Shown: positions 22,937 through 32,473, counted from the stretch's first letter. The stretch: DNA of 38,249 nt from an uncultured Lachnospiraceae bacterium (GCA_900548905.1 URMK01000065.1:1-38249); one strand, 5' to 3'. The notes: generated by a model from the letters alone, not told the origin. Made by a program: numbers and translations.

Positions 22937-25246
22937 TTATTCCATGGCTATGACTGTCTTTCCGGCATACATTCCGTCCGCATACGCATAAACCACCATA
23001 CGCCCTTTCGCACCGCCAAGTCTGATGAGAACGCTTGCCGCCCCCTGATACATATGGATACAATTCTCCTGATAGGGCTCGTTTCCCATCAGATTTCCAT
23101 TATCTACCGCCAGGATTTCCCCGTCCCCTTCCAATTGGAAACGGACCCTGGCACTTTCCCGGAAGCAGGGAATCCCTTCCCCATCCACAGCCTTTACGGT
23201 AAGCAGCTGCTGATACCCTCTTTGGGCGGGCATCCTCTGTTCCTCCTGTTCAAATTCCAGCTTCACTGCGGGGCCTGGTGTTTTTACGGTGGTACTGCAT
23301 ACTTCCTTTCCCTCCCGGTATCCGATGACCGTTACACACCCCGGCTGCCAGGGGAGGAATCCCGTAATCGTATGATTGGGACAGGATGCAGGAGAAGGTA
23401 CAAAAAAACGTTTCCCGTTCAGATACAGCGCGACTTTCTCACAGTTAGTGGCTATACGGTAGGGAATTACCGTTTTATGGAACTGCGGGAAATGCCAGTG
23501 CTCCGCATAGGGCGGCATATCCCAGTGTTCCTTTACCCCCTCGTCCTCCAGGGAATAATCCAGGACGGCAAAATGTACCATAGGCGCATCATTCCAGAAG
23601 CTTTTCAGCGTATAAAATCCCGGTTTTTTCCGGTTATTGGTGCGAATCATAGCACCGCTCCAGCCCTTGGCCGGATATCCCATGGACTCGCCCAGATAAT
23701 CAATCCCTGTCCATATAAAACCTCCCATAATATAATCCTGTTCCAAAGGGACCAGGGAAGGGTTCTTTTCTGTAAAATTCTGCATCTGCTCCGGATGACC
23801 CATAAAATACTGGTAAATTTCCGTACCGAGAATCAGTTTATCCGGCACGGCTTCCTGTATCAAGGGATACCACTGCTCCTGGTAATTGCAGGCTATGACA
23901 TCCACAATCTCTCCGATTCTCCGGATCCGTTCCACCCTTTCCCGGTTGTCATAGATCTCCGTATCATCCGCTTCATCCACAAATTGCTGGATATCCTTAA
24001 TTTCAGATATATCCACATTGCTTTCACGCTTGAAATGAGGATTCATGGCATATGTTACCGGCCTTGTGGAATCCATGGTAAGAACATATTCCTTCAGCAT
24101 TTTCAAAATGGAAAGCATAGAGTCCTGGGCCTGGTTTTCCACTTCATTTCCTACACCCCAGATAAAAATGCAGGCCCGGTTTCTATCCCGCTTCACCATA
24201 GCTTCCACATCTTTTTTCCATTCCGTCTGAAAATAGCGGCCATACAGCCCTCCCGTCCATTTATCAAAGCATTCTTCATAGACGTAAAACCCCAGCTCAT
24301 CACATAAATCCAGAAATTCCGCAGAATGTGTATGGTGTGCCGCCCGAATGGCATTACAGCCCATTTCCTTTAACAAAAGAAGCCTTTCTCTTATGATTTC
24401 CTTTCTTACGGCAATCCCGGCGCAGCCGGCCTCCTGATGAAGGCAGACCCCCTTCAGTTTTACAGGCTGCCCGTTTACAAACATGCCTTTTCCGGGTATC
24501 ATCGCAAACTGCCTGATCCCGATACGCATCACAATAGTATCCGCCTCCCTTTCCCCGTCCATAAGGGATAAGGTCAGGGTATACAGGTGAGGATCCTCTG
24601 CCGACCACAGAACGGCATTCTCCACGGAAAAATTCAGGTTTCCGTTTTCCCCCTGTGCCTCAATGCAGACGGTTCCGTCCGAAAGTGTCCCCTTTACCGT
24701 TCCGTCCGATCCGGCGGCAACCTCAACCCTTGCATCGGTTCCCTGAAGCCTGGTATGCACCACCACCTCCTGTTCATCCAGATGGGCTTCCTCCACTTCT
24801 ATCCATTTTACAGTCCGGTAAATACCGGCGCCGCTATACCAGCGATCCGCAGGGCTTGCCGTATTATCCGCTTTAACTACGATCCGGTTTTCCCCTCCAT
24901 TTACCAAATCGGTGACATCCAGCCGGAAAGAGCTGTAGCCATATTTCCGGCCGCCAGCTTCCCGGTTATTCACCCATACCGTGCTGTTTTCAAAAATCCC
25001 GCCGAAATCCAGGTAATAACGGAAACCGGTCTTTTTTTGAGGAACCACCAGTGTCCGGCGGTACCAGCCGATTCCCATTCGCTCCCGGAAACCCTGGGCC
25101 GCCCCTTCCTCCATATCCCTGTTAAAGGGGGCGCCAATCACCCAGTCATGGGGCAGCATGACCGGTTGGTAACAAGATTCTTCATCTCCTGTCTGACTCC
25201 GTGTAAATTCCCAGCCTTCCATTAATTCTATTTCTGTTCTTGGCAT
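22937..25246 (-). CDS. Glycoside hydrolase family 2 (beta-galactosidase-like)
   Basis: A 769-residue cytoplasmic enzyme with the GH2 plan: a sugar-binding jelly roll (1-150, with PHDWVIGAPF and YSGAGIYRTV), an immunoglobulin-like domain (150-245), a TIM barrel (about 250-540) and C-terminal beta domains. The acid/base is Glu368 in GVGNE and the nucleophile is probably Glu476 in ILGTE; WTGIDYLGE follows. The preferred start is ATG 25246 with AAGGGAG just upstream; the frame is open for eleven more codons but lacks a site there. It lies 48 bp after the SGNH esterase gene. In a pectin locus it probably removes beta-galactosyl (or arabinosyl or glucuronyl) side chains; the exact sugar cannot be told. 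Confidence 0.9.
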   Translation of the reverse strand: MPRTEIELMEGWEFTRSQTGDEESCYQPVMLPHDWVIGAPFNRDMEEGAAQGFRERMGIGWYRRTLVVPQKKTGFRYYLDFGGIFENSTVWVNNREAGGRKYGYSSFRLDVTDLVNGGENRIVVKADNTASPADRWYSGAGIYRTVKWIEVEEAHLDEQEVVVHTRLQGTDARVEVAAGSDGTVKGTLSDGTVCIEAQGENGNLNFSVENAVLWSAEDPHLYTLTLSLMDGEREADTIVMRIGIRQFAMIPGKGMFVNGQPVKLKGVCLHQEAGCAGIAVRKEIIRERLLLLKEMGCNAIRAAHHTHSAEFLDLCDELGFYVYEECFDKWTGGLYGRYFQTEWKKDVEAMVKRDRNRACIFIWGVGNEVENQAQDSMLSILKMLKEYVLTMDSTRPVTYAMNPHFKRESNVDISEIKDIQQFVDEADDTEIYDNRERVERIRRIGEIVDVIACNYQEQWYPLIQEAVPDKLILGTEIYQYFMGHPEQMQNFTEKNPSLVPLEQDYIMGGFIWTGIDYLGESMGYPAKGWSGAMIRTNNRKKPGFYTLKSFWNDAPMVHFAVLDYSLEDEGVKEHWDMPPYAEHWHFPQFHKTVIPYRIATNCEKVALYLNGKRFFVPSPASCPNHTITGFLPWQPGCVTVIGYREGKEVCSTTVKTPGPAVKLEFEQEEQRMPAQRGYQQLLTVKAVDGEGIPCFRESARVRFQLEGDGEILAVDNGNLMGNEPYQENCIHMYQGAASVLIRLGGAKGRMVVYAYADGMYAGKTVIAME

Positions 25247-25294
25247 TATGGCTCCCTTCTGCGTGTGCGTAACACGCATACCGCTTGTTTTCCG

Positions 25295-27120
25295 TTATTT
25301 GCAGGCCATTTTCCCGGCTTCCTGTATATCCATCATTTTTACCAGGGCTGCGGTACAGTCCGCTCTGTTCGTTTTCTCCTCCCTGCGGTAGCCGTCCCAC
25401 AGAAGCCCCATATCTGCAGCCAGTTTTTCGCATATTTCCATGTCCAGATCCCGATCCGCCTCCGGTTGAAGGCTGCGTACCATAAAGCTTACCAGTTCGC
25501 CGCAGGTAAGGCCGTCATCCGGCCGGAACCTGTCGTCCGGGGTAGTCGTTTCATCAAGCAGTCCTGCGTCCAACGCCGTCTGTACATTCTGGGCGTCAAA
25601 TTCATATTTATAAATATCACAATATCTGCCCTGATAGGAACGTCTCGCCGGCGTTTTCGCCGCCTTGAAAAACAGATACAAAAACTGTCCTCTCGGCATT
25701 TCATCAAAGGGATGAAAATACAGGATACAGGGATCCAGCAGCCCTTTTGCCATGGCTTTCTTCAGCTCCTGCTCCCGGGGGATACCGCAGCAATCCGCAT
25801 AAGGCAGTTCGGCAAATCCGTGGGGAGAACCGGATGCTCCTCCTCCAGTACTTCGGAATGCGATGCACCTGTCCCTGTATCTGCAGCAGGACGCAGGGAT
25901 TTGTTCGGAACCCAGGCATCACCGTCATAAGCATTTATACCCGCTGCTATACATGCATACAGAGGTTCGGCTGCAAGTCTTCGGATTTCTTCCCCAATAA
26001 ACTTTGCCGCCAGCAGGGCGCCGTAATCGTTTGTATGGGTGGTATCACAAAAATAATCGGGATATATAGCCGGCCCCATATCGCACCAGAGCCGGAAACT
26101 GTAGGAATGCAGATCAATAACCGGTACATGAAGTTCCTTTCCCACTCTGCGGCAGCTTTCCGCATAATCCTCCAGCAGATCAAAATAACCATCCCCGTCT
26201 TTTCCCGGAATTCTGCTGAGAGAGGTGACGATTACAGGAAACGCCCCTTTTCTGCGTATTTGGAGAATATACCAACGCAGATTGGCCGCATATTGATCAA
26301 AAGCCTTTAAATTCCTCCGCTTCTGATCATTATGTCCGAATTCCATCATAAAAAGGTCGCCCGGCTTTATATTCCGGGAAATGATATCCCAATGCCCGTC
26401 GTCCCGGAAGCAGTTGGTGGTCAGTCCCCCATGCGCCTGATCACTGACGGCAATTTTGCTGAAATACTGCAGCAGATTCTGTCCCCAGCTTCCATAATTG
26501 CGCAGAGGATTGTATGGATACAGGCTTTCATAATCGGTTACCAGGGAATCCCCCGCAATATAGAGGGTGGTACACTCCGTCTTTTCTATTGTAATTCCGG
26601 TAAGGCGTGCCCTGCCGCCTGTTCTGTTAAGCACGGTCACATATATGGAACGATCGTCTTTGGCGCCTTTTCCCACAACAGGGATGTAAGGGCACACCTG
26701 TACACAGTAGCTGATGGAAAATTCCTCTCCCGGGCCGATATTCAAATCACGTCTCACCAGGTTTCTCCGTCCGGAATAAAGCATCAGATCCATAAGGCCG
26801 TCCCTGCCGCCGCGGATGTCCACCGTTATCCGGTAGGTACCGTTTTCCGGCACCGCCGCCCGGAAGCGTAAAGGCATCCCCTCTTCCGAAATCTCCACCC
26901 CATCCTCTGTCTCATACCATAAAACAGAAGACAGAGCCTCCTGTTTTTTTATCCACTCCTCCCCGGGGTTCCAGCCGCCGCTTCCGGTAAACCGGTCCGC
27001 TGGCGAAGTTTGGGTACCGAATTGCAAAAATCCGTACCCTTTCCTGTCATCATACATATCTCCGGGTGCCACCCGTACCCCATCCTTCTTCTCCGTGAAA
27101 GTAAATATCCTGCTATCCAT
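25295..27120 (-). pseudogene. SGNH acetylesterase (rhamnogalacturonan type) with SLH-like tail, frameshifted
   Basis: ATG 27120 follows GGAGG at a 6-nt distance. The protein has an N-terminal beta-sandwich (1-180), then an SGNH hydrolase core with Ser192 in YIAGDSL, EFGHND (260-265) and DTTH (359-362), as in CE12 rhamnogalacturonan acetylesterases. The frame then runs off into a false end near 25762. One base lost from a short run of C (G4 on the plus strand, 25822-25825) restores the reading LPHGFAELPYADCCGIPREQ and an S-layer-homology-like tail to 25295 (GLLDETTTPDDRFRPDDGLT, MVRSL). With one added base a protein of about 608 residues results. There is no signal peptide although SLH domains normally act outside. 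The catalytic half may still be made and active. Confidence 0.75.
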
Positions 27121-27223
27121 AAAACTCCTCCCTTGCCGCATCCATGCCCGGACACCGCATTCTGCTCCTGATACATCCTACCTATCATAATAAGTCAATT
27201 TATCTTATTTTTCTTTTATTATA

Positions 27224-27252
27224 TTGCTGTTTGTCCTCTTTTTTTATATACT
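27224..27252 (+). promoter_or_regulatory. Promoter of the pectin-locus AraC gene
   Basis: TTGCTG (27224-27229), 17 bp, TATACT (27247-27252). On the other strand TATAAT near 27222 without a clear -35 could serve the enzyme operon under AraC activation. Confidence 0.6.
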
Positions 27253-27324
27253 ATTTTAGAAATATTAACATATTACAGGTGCTTTTTTCCGGGAAATACC
27301 GGGAGAGATGAGCAGGGAGAGATT

Positions 27325-28158
27325 ATGAACGCAAATCTTTATTCACCGGAGCATATGCTGCAGGTGGAATATACCAGGCATCCCCAGGATTATGACATGG
27401 GAACCTTTCATTATCACAATGCCTATGAACTGTTATTTCTGCAGGAGGGTGAATATACCCTGATAACCATGGATACCGCCTATACCATGCACAAAAACCA
27501 GGTTTCCCTGCTTCCGCCTTATTGTATGCACAAATCCCTCGGACGTGCCGGCAATGAACGAACGCTTATGTATTTTGACGACCGCTTTTTAAACCGGTAT
27601 TTCACGGAAAAAAGCCATTCTTTGCTTTTATCCTGTTTTGCTGTGGGACAGCTCTCTTTATCCGGGGAACGCTTTTCGGAGGCGCTCGGGCTTTTGTTCC
27701 AAATCCGTGATTTAGTACATAAAAATAAGTATGACAGGGCTTATCCTGCATTCGTACGGATCCTTTCCCTTTTGGGGGACGCCTGTCGGGAAAATGCCTT
27801 GAACCCGATCGGAAAGGACAGGGAAAAAAGCGCGGAAAGCACGCCTCTCATTGCCGAGGTTATCACCTATATTAATCAGAATTACAACACAATCCGGTGT
27901 CTTGATGATATCGCTTCCCATTTTTATATCACCAAATATCATCTCTGCCGGCTTTTCCGCAGCGCCACCAGCAGTACGGTTATGGATCATCTGAACAGCA
28001 TCCGCCTTCTTCAGGCCTGCAGTCTTTTGGAAAATACGAGCAAAAGTATTACCGATATCAGCTATGCCTGCGGGTTTCATTCTTCCGCTTATTTTTCGGA
28101 TATATTCAAAAAAGCTCTGGGTATGTCGCCCAGAGCCTATCGCAGGCTGAAATCTTAA
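27325..28158 (+). CDS. AraC family regulator with cupin domain
   Basis: A 277-residue regulator. The N-terminal cupin shows TFHYHNAYELLFLQEGEYTL and HKNQVSLLPPYCMHKS; the C-terminal region has both AraC helix-turn-helix motifs (IRCLDDIASHFYITKYHLCR and ITDISYACGFHSSAYFSDIF, then MSPRAYRR). It is divergent from the SGNH-GH2-GH28-deacetylase operon and is its likely activator, responding to a pectin-derived sugar. A GGGAGAGA site precedes ATG 27325. It ends at a strong shared terminator. Confidence 0.88.
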   Translation: MNANLYSPEHMLQVEYTRHPQDYDMGTFHYHNAYELLFLQEGEYTLITMDTAYTMHKNQVSLLPPYCMHKSLGRAGNERTLMYFDDRFLNRYFTEKSHSLLLSCFAVGQLSLSGERFSEALGLLFQIRDLVHKNKYDRAYPAFVRILSLLGDACRENALNPIGKDREKSAESTPLIAEVITYINQNYNTIRCLDDIASHFYITKYHLCRLFRSATSSTVMDHLNSIRLLQACSLLENTSKSITDISYACGFHSSAYFSDIFKKALGMSPRAYRRLKS

Positions 28159-28222
28159 AGCAGTCTGTTGTGCCAGATAAAAATTACCGTTCCTGTCATA
28201 CAGATGGGGGCCTTTTAAAAAT

Positions 28223-28268
28223 GCCGGTTTTTGGATTGCATTCTATACAATCCAAAAACCGGCGTTTT
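28223..28268. terminator. Bidirectional terminator
   Basis: GCCGGTTTTTGGATTG (28223-28238) and CAATCCAAAAACCGGC (28248-28263) form a perfect 16-bp stem with a 9-nt loop. T-runs follow on both strands (GTTTT on plus, CATTTTT on minus), so it ends both the AraC gene and mgsA. Confidence 0.88.
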
Positions 28269-28271
28269 AAC

Positions 28272-28745
28272 CTACAGGGTATTGGCCCTGTGTTCAATAT
28301 TCCTTTTAAAGTTCACAATGGGATGGTCGTATTCCTGATCCATAAGCGTGCTGGTTATTAAGAAGTCCGCCGTGGCCCTGTTATTGGCAATAGGGATATC
28401 ATAAACCTGGGCAATCCGGAGAAGGGCTTTCACATCCGGGTCGTGGGGCTGGGCAGTTAAGGGATCAGAGAAGAAAATCACAAAGTCAATGCGGCCTTCC
28501 ACGATTCTGGCACCGATTTGCTGGTCACCGCCAAGGGGACCGCTGTTATAACCTTTTACGGGAAGGCCGGTTTTATCGGTAATCATCCTTGCCGTTGTTC
28601 CTGTGCCGCACAGAAAATGGTTTTTAAGGACATCCTTGTGCTCTTCACACCAGCTGATAAGCTCAGGCTTTTTGCTGTCGTGGGCAATAAGTGCGATGTT
28701 TTTCTGCTTTCCAATTGTGAGAGTGAGAAACTCTTCGTTCATCAT
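28272..28745 (-). CDS. mgsA: Methylglyoxal synthase
   Basis: A 157-residue cytoplasmic enzyme, the usual length. It converts dihydroxyacetone phosphate into methylglyoxal and phosphate, a bypass that relieves sugar-phosphate stress. Conserved segments are ALIAHDSKK (18-26), the phosphate-binding GTGTTA (47-52), SGPLGGDQQIG (68-78, with the catalytic Asp74) and FFSDPLTAQPHDPDVKALLR (91-110). AAGGAGG precedes the start; ATG at 28745 is followed directly by a second ATG. It has its own promoter and terminator. Its place among three sugar loci may be chance, but the function suits a cell that takes up sugars quickly. Confidence 0.95.
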   Translation of the reverse strand: MMNEEFLTLTIGKQKNIALIAHDSKKPELISWCEEHKDVLKNHFLCGTGTTARMITDKTGLPVKGYNSGPLGGDQQIGARIVEGRIDFVIFFSDPLTAQPHDPDVKALLRIAQVYDIPIANNRATADFLITSTLMDQEYDHPIVNFKRNIEHRANTL

Positions 28746-28816
28746 AAACGTTTCCTCCTTTATGGACCTACCTGTCCATATACGTTTGTATGTTTATCTT
28801 TCTGCCTACGTCTTTC

Positions 28817-28845
28817 ACTATACAGGAAACGCCCGGAAAATGCAA
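28817..28845 (-). promoter_or_regulatory. Promoter of mgsA
   Basis: On the minus strand TTGCAT (28845-28840), 17 bp, TATAGT (28822-28817). Confidence 0.7.
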
Positions 28846-28886
28846 GAGAGGGTATCGACAAAAAAGTCCGGTATAGGTTACTTCGT

Positions 28887-29019
28887 GTTACTGTTCACTC
28901 CGTGCCCAGTAACATGCATAAATCCATTTAAAATCGCCTGCGGCGATGGGATTTATGCACTCTTGAATCACTTTCTCACGTACTGTGCAGTAAATGCACA
29001 GTACTGAGTGAACAGTAAC
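28887..29019. repeat. Palindromic repeat, copy 3: structured 133-bp element
   Basis: GTTACTGTTCACTC (28887-28900) and GAGTGAACAGTAAC (29006-29019) form a perfect 14-bp outer stem. Inside are two more hairpins: GCATAAATCC/GGATTTATGC with ATCGCC/GGCGAT (28916-28958) and TACTGTGCA/TGCACAGTA (28981-29003). The whole would fold as a three-way junction. It shares CAGTAAATGCACAG with copy 1, and the adjoining arm at 29026-29044 matches copy 2. It lies between the sensor kinase stop and the mgsA promoter. Confidence 0.8.
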
Positions 29020-29025
29020 TACTTC

Positions 29026-29044
29026 GTAACAGCTCAGACGGCCC
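29026..29044. repeat. Half copy of the copy 2 repeat arm
   Basis: GTAACAGCTCAGACGGCCC matches 19227-19245 at 18 of 19 positions. The second arm of the hairpin is missing here, so this is a half or decayed copy next to the structured element. Confidence 0.65.
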
Positions 29045-29067
29045 TTTGTGCCCTGCGGCATCCTCTC

Positions 29068-30801
29068 CTATAACGGTATCGTTATTTTTACCTTTGTCCC
29101 TTTTCCCAGAATACTCCGGATGCAAACACCATAATCCTTTCCATAAGCCAGCTGTATCCTCTCATTTACATTATAAATACCATATCCGGCTTCCGGCTGC
29201 CCTGTAACCAGTCTCTCCATCTTCTCTTCCTCAATTCCGGCTCCGTCATCCTCCACTTCATAACATATCCTGTTTTCCTCACAAAACACGCGGATTATGA
29301 TATGGAGCGGCTCCTCCCGCTCACATACGGCATGGTTGATTGCATTTTCAATAAACGGCTGGAGAACCAGTTTCAACGTCCTGCATGGAAAAAGAGTCTC
29401 ATCCACCTCGTAACTTTCCCGGAAATGATCCCGGAAACGCATATGCTGAATTGCCAGGTAGTGTCTGGTAATATCCAGTTCATTTTCAACGGTAATATAA
29501 CGCATTCCCTTATTCAGTGAAGTTTTGTAAAAAGAAGAGAGATGGTTGATAATACCGCTTATTTCCCCATCCCCCTTCCGTATGGCAAGAGATGATATTA
29601 CAGAAAGGGTGTTATAAAGAAAATGGGGGTTAATCTGGCTTTGAAGGGCATACAGCTCGGCATCCCTTCGGGTAATCTCTTTTTTATACAGTTCATTGAT
29701 CAACCGGTTCAGCTGATCCGTCATCCGGTTAAAAGCATGGGAAAGCTGCCCTATTTCATCATTTCCCTTGATTTCAATTTTTCCGCTGAAATCCTCCATT
29801 TCTATCAGGGCAACCTGCCCTGTCAGATTCCTGATCCTCCCCGTCAGATACCTTGAAATAGAAACAATCAAAATCAGAGCCAGGAGAAAACTCACTCCAG
29901 CCATCATAAGGATCCGGCTGGCGGACCGCCTTGTCTTTCGCAGGATATCATTTACCGGCACTATGGATACTGTTCTCCAGCCTTGATCCATTCGGTTAAA
30001 CACCACCAGGGAAGGTTTTCCCTGAATATCCATAACAAGCCGGCCCGCAGCGTCCTCCATGGGGATCTCCACACCCAGGACCTCCGAAAGCTTTCCGGAT
30101 ATCAGGTTTTTATCCCTTGTGGAAAGGATGTCCCCCTTTTCGTCTACCACATAGATGCTTTTCCCTTCCGCTTCCTGCCGTAGCATAGAATAAAGGTAAT
30201 CTTCCTTCACAGAAATGGTAAGTACACCGTAAGGATAATTCAGGCTGCTGAAATTCATGATACGTGCCAGGGAAAATACCCGTTCTTTCCTGTCATTGAG
30301 TGTAATACCCGTATAAACCACATTACCATAGCTCTGATCCAGTTTTCTCACCCACTCCGGAGAAGCCTTTGTATCAAATAAATATTTAACAAATACACCG
30401 TCTGTAGGAATGGTATTATTGAAAACATATACCGTAATCCCGTCAACGTTGCTGTTTGCTGCCATCAGCCCAAAAAAAAGGTCATTTATGTAGCTGTAGG
30501 CCTCCACAAAATCAATATCCTGCTTATACTCCCGCGTCAGATAAGCTTTCAAAGTTGCATTTGTATAGAGCATTCCCGAGAGCTGATGAAAGCTGTCCAA
30601 TTGGCTGCTGATATTGTTATTGATCTGCTGGTTCATGTGGTTCATATTATCGTAAGCCTGCTCCATGAGCTGGTTCTTAGCCGAAGTAAAGGAATAAACC
30701 GAAATAACCATAAGGGGAACCAGGGAACAGATAATAAGCAATGTCAGAAGCTTTCCCATCATGGGCAGATTATAAAACAATGCCTTCAGTCTGTTTATCA
30801 A
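29068..30801 (-). CDS. Sensor histidine kinase, YesM type
   Basis: A 577-residue membrane kinase. TM1 is at about 16-37, followed by an extracellular dCache-like sensor (to about 290), TM2 at about 297-317, a HAMP linker (to 370), the His_kinase domain with the phospho-accepting His393 in QINPHFLYNTLS, and a HATPase domain with the N-box QPFIENAINHAV (481-492) and DDGAG (518-522). This is the two-component class that controls sugar uptake in Firmicutes. The gene overlaps the upstream response regulator gene by 4 bp, so the pair is co-translated. The divergent CUT1 operon at 32606 is the likely target. The signal is probably an extracellular oligosaccharide. Confidence 0.93.
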   Translation of the reverse strand: MINRLKALFYNLPMMGKLLTLLIICSLVPLMVISVYSFTSAKNQLMEQAYDNMNHMNQQINNNISSQLDSFHQLSGMLYTNATLKAYLTREYKQDIDFVEAYSYINDLFFGLMAANSNVDGITVYVFNNTIPTDGVFVKYLFDTKASPEWVRKLDQSYGNVVYTGITLNDRKERVFSLARIMNFSSLNYPYGVLTISVKEDYLYSMLRQEAEGKSIYVVDEKGDILSTRDKNLISGKLSEVLGVEIPMEDAAGRLVMDIQGKPSLVVFNRMDQGWRTVSIVPVNDILRKTRRSASRILMMAGVSFLLALILIVSISRYLTGRIRNLTGQVALIEMEDFSGKIEIKGNDEIGQLSHAFNRMTDQLNRLINELYKKEITRRDAELYALQSQINPHFLYNTLSVISSLAIRKGDGEISGIINHLSSFYKTSLNKGMRYITVENELDITRHYLAIQHMRFRDHFRESYEVDETLFPCRTLKLVLQPFIENAINHAVCEREEPLHIIIRVFCEENRICYEVEDDGAGIEEEKMERLVTGQPEAGYGIYNVNERIQLAYGKDYGVCIRSILGKGTKVKITIPL

Positions 30802-32396
30802 CTTTTTCTTCCCCCTGTCAGTCTGTTTCTGAACTGATTTGGTGTCACACCCATAAGTTTTCGGAACACCGCGCAGTAATGGGAGGGATTTTCATACCCC
30901 ACTTTTCTGGAAATATCATTGACCCGCATATTTGTCTCCCGCAGAAGCTCTACCGAACGGTTAATCCGCGTTCTGGTCATATACTCCAATACCGTCTCCC
31001 CCGTATAGTCCTTGAACAGTGTGCGCAGATAATTGGGCGACATATAAACCTTTTCCGCCAGATATTCTATTGTCAAAGGTACGTTATATTCCTCCTCAAT
31101 GAAACGCCGGACACGGTTAACCACCTCCAGCCTTCTGTCCCCGGACAGCCCAACAAGAATATCCGCTGTTTTCTCCAGAAACTGCTCCAGGATTTCCTTA
31201 ATCAGGGAAAGGCCCTCGGCAGCCGAAAGCCTTCCATATAATCCTGCTTTTCCCTCCATCTGTTCCTCGGCAGCGGGATTAGCTGCCGTCACGGAGGAAT
31301 AGATGTTCTCGGTCAGTTCGAAGGCTTCCCTGCCGACATCGCCATCCGCTGCAGGATACTTCAGAAAAAAAGTATCCAGCCACTTTTTTATATTTTCCTT
31401 TTCTCCATTCTGGAGGAAGGAAAGCAGTATCTCATAATCCGCCGGTTCTCCTTCTGCCTGAATATAAGCGTGCTTCTCCGGCCTGCCGCAGACGATTATA
31501 TGACCGGAGCCATACAGCTTAACGTACCACCTGCGGTATCGGTCCATTTCTCCGCATAATACGGGCAGATGTTCCAGGGACTGCCTGTTTTCATACAGGC
31601 ATATAGTAGTCCATCTTGCCGCTTCCCCCTCTTGTTCCATAAATTGTGCAGCCGCATTTTTAGGATCCGACTCGGATAAAAAAAGATAGCTGCTGTCATT
31701 GATATGCAGGGGCAGGATTCTCTTATTGGTAAGCCTCCGGATTTCCATATGTATGGCGTTCAGGATATCTTTTCCATTGGATTCATATCCTGACAGAAAC
31801 CGGTATTCATCAATAGAAAGCATTCCCGTATAAAACGTCCTGTTTTCCGGGCTGCAGTGAAGAATGGCATTACAGGAACGGCAGATATCTTCCCAAAGCA
31901 CTTCCTTCTCTCCCATACTGAAGCCAATGCAGTTTTTCAGATTTTCCACAGTCACCAATACCCGGGATGCCTTTTCCTGAAATGTACGGGAACATTTCTC
32001 CCTGACCTTTACCATGGTTTTTTTCAATTCCTCCAAATCCAGAGGCTTTAATATATAACCGCAGGCTTCCACCGACAGTGCCGATCTTACATATTCAAAA
32101 TCATTGTAACCGCTTAAAAATACAATCTGCATGTCCGGATACCGTTCATGTACCGTTCTGCTGAAAACAAGTCCATCCATCACCGGCATTTTAACATCCG
32201 TCAGCACCACATCCGGCAAAAGCCTTCCATCCGTACCATCCCCCGCCTGAATCTCCAATTCCTCTAACAGCCGCAGGGCAGCCTTGCCGTTTTCTGCCGT
32301 TCCCGCAATCTGGAAGCCCATATCCGTCCAGGGTATATAATTTTTTAAAGTATCCAATTCCAGCCACTCATCGTCAACCAATAAAATACGGTACAT
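30798..32396 (-). CDS. Response regulator, YesN type (receiver plus AraC DNA-binding domain)
   Basis: A 532-residue cytoplasmic regulator. The receiver domain (1-125) has the acidic pair DDE (8-10), the phosphorylated Asp67 in VVLTDVKMP and Lys117 in YILKPLD. A long central linker of about 290 residues of unknown fold follows, then the AraC DNA-binding domain (about 425-525: LTIEYLAEKVYMSPNYLRTL, VNDISRKVGYENPSHYCAVF, VTPNQFRNR). It works with the sensor kinase encoded downstream. It is divergently placed from the CUT1/GH4 operon, which it very likely activates. The start follows GGGGG and lies under a TTGAAT/TATGAT promoter. Confidence 0.93.
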   Translation of the reverse strand: MYRILLVDDEWLELDTLKNYIPWTDMGFQIAGTAENGKAALRLLEELEIQAGDGTDGRLLPDVVLTDVKMPVMDGLVFSRTVHERYPDMQIVFLSGYNDFEYVRSALSVEACGYILKPLDLEELKKTMVKVREKCSRTFQEKASRVLVTVENLKNCIGFSMGEKEVLWEDICRSCNAILHCSPENRTFYTGMLSIDEYRFLSGYESNGKDILNAIHMEIRRLTNKRILPLHINDSSYLFLSESDPKNAAAQFMEQEGEAARWTTICLYENRQSLEHLPVLCGEMDRYRRWYVKLYGSGHIIVCGRPEKHAYIQAEGEPADYEILLSFLQNGEKENIKKWLDTFFLKYPAADGDVGREAFELTENIYSSVTAANPAAEEQMEGKAGLYGRLSAAEGLSLIKEILEQFLEKTADILVGLSGDRRLEVVNRVRRFIEEEYNVPLTIEYLAEKVYMSPNYLRTLFKDYTGETVLEYMTRTRINRSVELLRETNMRVNDISRKVGYENPSHYCAVFRKLMGVTPNQFRNRLTGGRKS

Positions 32397-32444
32397 ATCT
32401 GTTCCCCCTGAATTCTTCCCTGATTAAGACACTTTCACAAATGC

Positions 32445-32473
32445 ATCATATAACATAATTTACAGGAATTCAA
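32445..32473 (-). promoter_or_regulatory. Promoter of the YesNM-like operon
   Basis: On the minus strand TTGAAT (32473-32468), 17 bp, TATGAT (32450-32445). For the divergent transport operon TATAAT is seen near 32552-32557 without a good -35, which fits activation by the response regulator. Confidence 0.6.

Noticed and set aside
22634..24307. Long plus-strand open frame of 557 codons
   Set aside because: It lies antisense to the GH2 gene, has no ribosome binding site and its translation is rich in His, Pro, Arg and Ile like other shadow frames. The GH2 reading has clear catalytic motifs.
25762..25830. Programmed -1 frameshifting in the SGNH esterase gene
   Set aside because: There is no X-XXY-YYZ slippery heptamer and no obvious stimulatory stem in phase. 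A lost base in a C-run is simpler.
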